Source of the DNA: CAYFTL01 sp964346145
GTDB lineage: Bacteria; Bacillota; Clostridia; Christensenellales; Aristaeellaceae
DNA length: 64,000 bases
Assembly: GCA_964346145.1 (NCBI GenBank)
Contig: CAYFTL010000006.1
Span: 1-64,000 of the forward strand
Direction: 5' to 3'
In this document: in pieces, positions 61,519-64,000 of the stretch
Numbering within the stretch: the stretch's first letter is position 1
Layout of the letters: each line of letters begins with the position of its first letter
Program-made: the position numbers and the translations under genes
Notes under the pieces: generated by a model
Told to the model about the DNA's origin: nothing
The model's database searches: none
The model's input: only the letters and a program-made list of their open reading frames with translations

Positions 61519-62292
61519 TTAAGCTTTTTCAAGCTCACTGCGCCGGTTAATTAGCAAAAGCAACAACAGCACAACCACAAACATAATGGTGGACAACGCG
61601 TTGATCGTCGGCTTAATGCCGCGCCGCGCCATGGAATACACCAAGATGGATAAGTTGGATTCTGTGGCGCTGGTGAAGTAGCTGATGACAAAGTCGTCCA
61701 AAGACATCGTAAACGCCAGCAGCGATCCAGTCACCACGCCGGGCATAATTTGCGGCACCACCACTTTGCGCAAGGCCTGAAAAGGAGTACAACCCAAATC
61801 CAGTGCAGCCTCGTACAAGTTTAAATCCATTTGCTTCAGCTTGGGCAACACGGCGAACAACACATAAGGCGTGTCGAAAGTAATGTGGGCGATCAACATG
61901 GTCACATAGCCCAACTGCATTCTAGAAAACACAAACAGCAGCATCAGCGATACGCCGGTAACGATATCGGGCATGGTCATGGGCAAATAGGAAAGATTAA
62001 TCAGCGCTTTGCTGGCGATGCCAGAGCGCATGGCGTGAATGCCTATAGCGGCCAACGTGCCCACTATGGTGGCCACCACTGTAGCGATCACAGCGATGGA
62101 TAATGTAGTATAAAGCGCATCCATAATCGGCCTGCTGTTTACCAGCTCCTCGTACCAGCGTAGGCTGAATCCGCCCCAGCGCGCCCGGGTTTTGGATCCG
62201 TTAAAGGAATAGAGGATCATTACCGCAATGGGCGCATACAAGAAGATAAGCAACAATGCCAAATACAAGCCCTTAAGCTTTTTCTTCACCAC
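61519..62292 (-). CDS. potC: Polyamine ABC transporter permease PotC
   Basis: A 257-residue permease with about six membrane segments; YEAALDLGCTPFQALRKVVVPQ is the ATPase-contact EAA loop, and SFTSATESNLS/SILVYSMARRGI-like sequence is typical of PotC. A GTG start at 62292 overlaps the potB end by seven bases; another GTG codon follows immediately, so the exact start may differ by one codon. Confidence 0.93.
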   Translation of the reverse strand: MVKKKLKGLYLALLLIFLYAPIAVMILYSFNGSKTRARWGGFSLRWYEELVNSRPIMDALYTTLSIAVIATVVATIVGTLAAIGIHAMRSGIASKALINLSYLPMTMPDIVTGVSLMLLFVFSRMQLGYVTMLIAHITFDTPYVLFAVLPKLKQMDLNLYEAALDLGCTPFQALRKVVVPQIMPGVVTGSLLAFTMSLDDFVISYFTSATESNLSILVYSMARRGIKPTINALSTIMFVVVLLLLLLINRRSELEKA

Positions 62293-63101
62293 ATGCCACC
62301 CCCTTGTCCATCCGGGTCAGCCTTGCGCATAAACCCGATGCTCACCAAAATAAGTAGCATCATAATCAGCGAGAGCGAGGAGCCGAATCCCCAGTTATTG
62401 CTTTCCAAAAACTGTTTTTCTATCAAATCGCCAAACAACATAAATTTCCCGCCGCCCATGAGTTTGGGAATTACAAATGTGGTGACTGCAGGCATGAACA
62501 CCATGGTAATGCCAGAGATCACGCCAGGGATGGACAGCGGCAAGGTTACCTTGGAAAACACCTGCATAGAGTTTGCGCCCAAATCCTGGGCCGCCTCCAC
62601 GATGCGGTAATCCATTTTTTTGAGCACCGAATGGATAGGCAAAATCATAAACGGCACAAAGTTGTACACCATGCCCAACAACACCGCGCCTTCGGTGTAA
62701 AGCATCTGCATCTTGGGCAAGCCGATGAATTGAAAAAACTGATTGATTAAGCCGGTATCTTCCAGGAGAGACAACCATGCGTAGGTGCGCAGCAAAAAGT
62801 TCATCCACATGGGTAAAATAAAAAACACGAGCAGGGTTTGATTTCGACTGAAATCTTTGCTAGCCAAAAACAGCGCCGCCGGATAACCCAACAGCAGACA
62901 AATTGCAGTACACAAAAGGGCCATCCACAGGGATTTACCCAGAATATTTAAATATACTGGTTCGAAAAAACGTCGGAAGTTTTCCAGGCTCAGCGTGCCG
63001 TCGGCGTCCATAAAAGCGTAATACACAATCAGGAACAGCGGAGCCACGGTGAAGATCACCATCCAGATTGCATATGGTCCCGAAAACCAGCTGCGTTTCA
63101 C
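62286..63101 (-). CDS. potB: Polyamine ABC transporter permease PotB
   Basis: A 271-residue permease with about six membrane segments; VEAAQDLGANSMQVFSKVTL is the ATPase-contact EAA loop, followed by FVIPKLMGGGKFMLFGDLIE. The start is GTG at 63101, eight bases after AGGAGG. It is three bases from the potA stop. Confidence 0.93.
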   Translation of the reverse strand: MKRSWFSGPYAIWMVIFTVAPLFLIVYYAFMDADGTLSLENFRRFFEPVYLNILGKSLWMALLCTAICLLLGYPAALFLASKDFSRNQTLLVFFILPMWMNFLLRTYAWLSLLEDTGLINQFFQFIGLPKMQMLYTEGAVLLGMVYNFVPFMILPIHSVLKKMDYRIVEAAQDLGANSMQVFSKVTLPLSIPGVISGITMVFMPAVTTFVIPKLMGGGKFMLFGDLIEKQFLESNNWGFGSSLSLIMMLLILVSIGFMRKADPDGQGGGMW

Positions 63102-63104
63102 AGG

Positions 63105-64000
63105 CTATCCCTCCTTGTGCATAATGTGTATGTTAAATGGTACGATGGCCAGCCCCACCGTGTTGCCCACCGGTTGCATGGATGTGGAGTGCACCTTCCA
63201 GGTAAACGAACCGGTATCTACCATCATTTCGTAGTGAACACCCTTGAACAGCACGCTCTTGACCTCGCCGGAAATGGTGCTCACGTCTTCTCCGACCACC
63301 ATAATGTCTTCAGGGCGCACCACCACATCCACCGGTTCCATGGGCTTAAATCCGCTGTCCACACACTGGAACTGTTGACCGGCCATTTCCACCAGCTCGT
63401 CTTCGATCATGACCCCTTCCAAAATATTGCTTTCCCCAATAAAATCTGCCACGAAGGCAGTCTTGGGTTCGTCATAAATTTTTTTGGGATCACCCACCTG
63501 CAAAATACGACCCTCGTTCATGACCACCACGGTGTCCGACATGGTGAGTGCCTCTTCCTGGTCGTGAGTGACCAGTATAAAAGTAATGCCCAGCCGTTGC
63601 TGCATGTCCTTAAGTTCCAGCTGCATTTGCTTGCGCAACTTTAGATCCAGTGCGCCCAACGGTTCATCCAGAAGGAGCACCTCAGGCTCATTGACTAGCG
63701 CGCGGGCGATCGCAATGCGCTGCTGCTGCCCTCCCGACAGGGCGTCCACCGACCGCTTGGCGTACGCTTCCATTTTTGACATTTTGAGGATGCGCATTAC
63801 CCGGTCGCTGATTTCGCTTTTGTTGATCTTTTTAAGTTTCAAGCCAAACGCAACGTTTTCAAATACGTTTAGATGGGGAAACAGCGCATATTTTTGAAAC
63901 ACTGTGTTTACCCGGCGCTTGTGAGGAGGCACCGACAGCATATCTTGCCCTTCAAAAAAAAGCTGCCCCTCGTCCGGATATTCAAACCCGCCGATGATGC
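63105..64000 (-). CDS. potA: Polyamine ABC transporter ATPase PotA (partial)
   Basis: The 5' end lies beyond the window, so Walker A is not seen. The visible frame runs from IIGGFEYPDEGQ at the edge to the stop at 63105, about 298 codons. It shows the Q-loop (NTVFQKYALFPHL), signature (LSGGQQQRIAIARAL), Walker B (VLLLDEPLGALD), H-loop (VTHDQEEALTMSD) and a C-terminal TOBE domain. An internal ATG at 63941 is not the start because the reading continues through it to the edge. It is first in potABCD. Confidence 0.95.
   Translation of the reverse strand, partial: IIGGFEYPDEGQLFFEGQDMLSVPPHKRRVNTVFQKYALFPHLNVFENVAFGLKLKKINKSEISDRVMRILKMSKMEAYAKRSVDALSGGQQQRIAIARALVNEPEVLLLDEPLGALDLKLRKQMQLELKDMQQRLGITFILVTHDQEEALTMSDTVVVMNEGRILQVGDPKKIYDEPKTAFVADFIGESNILEGVMIEDELVEMAGQQFQCVDSGFKPMEPVDVVVRPEDIMVVGEDVSTISGEVKSVLFKGVHYEMMVDTGSFTWKVHSTSMQPVGNTVGLAIVPFNIHIMHKEG

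Overview
The window reads as a chromosomal segment of an anaerobic, low-to-mid GC Bacillota (class Clostridia or a close relative). The evidence is the WhiA/RapZ/HPr locus, DnaI and DnaD-type replication proteins, the PhoH-PgpH-YbeY-cytidine deaminase-Era-RecO cluster, pyruvate phosphate dikinase, rubredoxin, strong AGGAGG ribosome sites and many TTG starts. No rRNA, tRNA, CRISPR array, transposase, integrase or prophage gene was seen, so this looks like core genome with small metabolic modules. Species cannot be named from the sequence alone.

Layout. 1-2.8 kb: ppdK (minus). 3.2-6.4 kb: a plus-strand three-gene D-amino-acid module (D-serine dehydratase/D-threonine aldolase-like, N-acyl-D-amino-acid deacylase, RidA). 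6.5-9.5 kb: minus-strand azlC-azlD-dcd-ugd. 9.7-13.7 kb: M19 dipeptidase, MATE exporter with a palindromic operator, cytosolic aminopeptidase C. 13.8-20.8 kb: a long minus-strand run of MBL-fold protein, VOC protein, manA, murB, rapZ, whiA, an HPr/Crh-like protein without the active His, and a GH123-like protein. 20.9-26.8 kb (plus): a RecB-nuclease/XPD-helicase fusion, citramalate synthase with a palindrome at its promoter, and parA-parB. 26.9-30.2 kb (minus): URO-D-like protein, BNR/sialidase-like protein, N-acetylneuraminate lyase-like aldolase. 30.5-34.6 kb (minus): DUF1848 protein, a DnaD protein with three apparent DnaD repeats, DnaI, YbaK-type prolyl-tRNA deacylase. 34.8-36.8 kb (plus): TIM-barrel isomerase and MFS transporter. 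36.8-40.5 kb (minus): frameshifted GNAT, Tyr phosphatase, pfkA ending in a 27-bp perfect palindrome, CBM9-like protein, very short rubredoxin. 40.6-46.4 kb (minus): phoH-pgpH-ybeY::cdd-era-recO. 46.9-49.9 kb: secreted orphan, flavodoxin-like protein, isomerase and HAD phosphatase. 49.9-51.8 kb: secreted triple-YARHG protein. 52.2-58 kb: oppA divergent from oppBCDF. 58-60.3 kb: phosphoglycolate phosphatase-like gene and GH51 arabinofuranosidase. 60.4-64 kb: potABCD, with potA cut by the window end.

Together the genes describe a fermenting heterotroph that takes up peptides and polyamines, handles plant and host glycans inside the cell (GH51, GH123-like, sialidase-like, CBM9-like), salvages N-acyl-D-amino acids, and makes isoleucine precursors from pyruvate. 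The best candidates for something unusual are the Ser15 HPr-like protein beside whiA, the YbeY-cytidine deaminase fusion without dgkA, the D-amino-acid module, the sialidase-like/aldolase/URO-D-like cluster, and the nuclease-helicase fusion. I found no clearly new multi-gene defence system.
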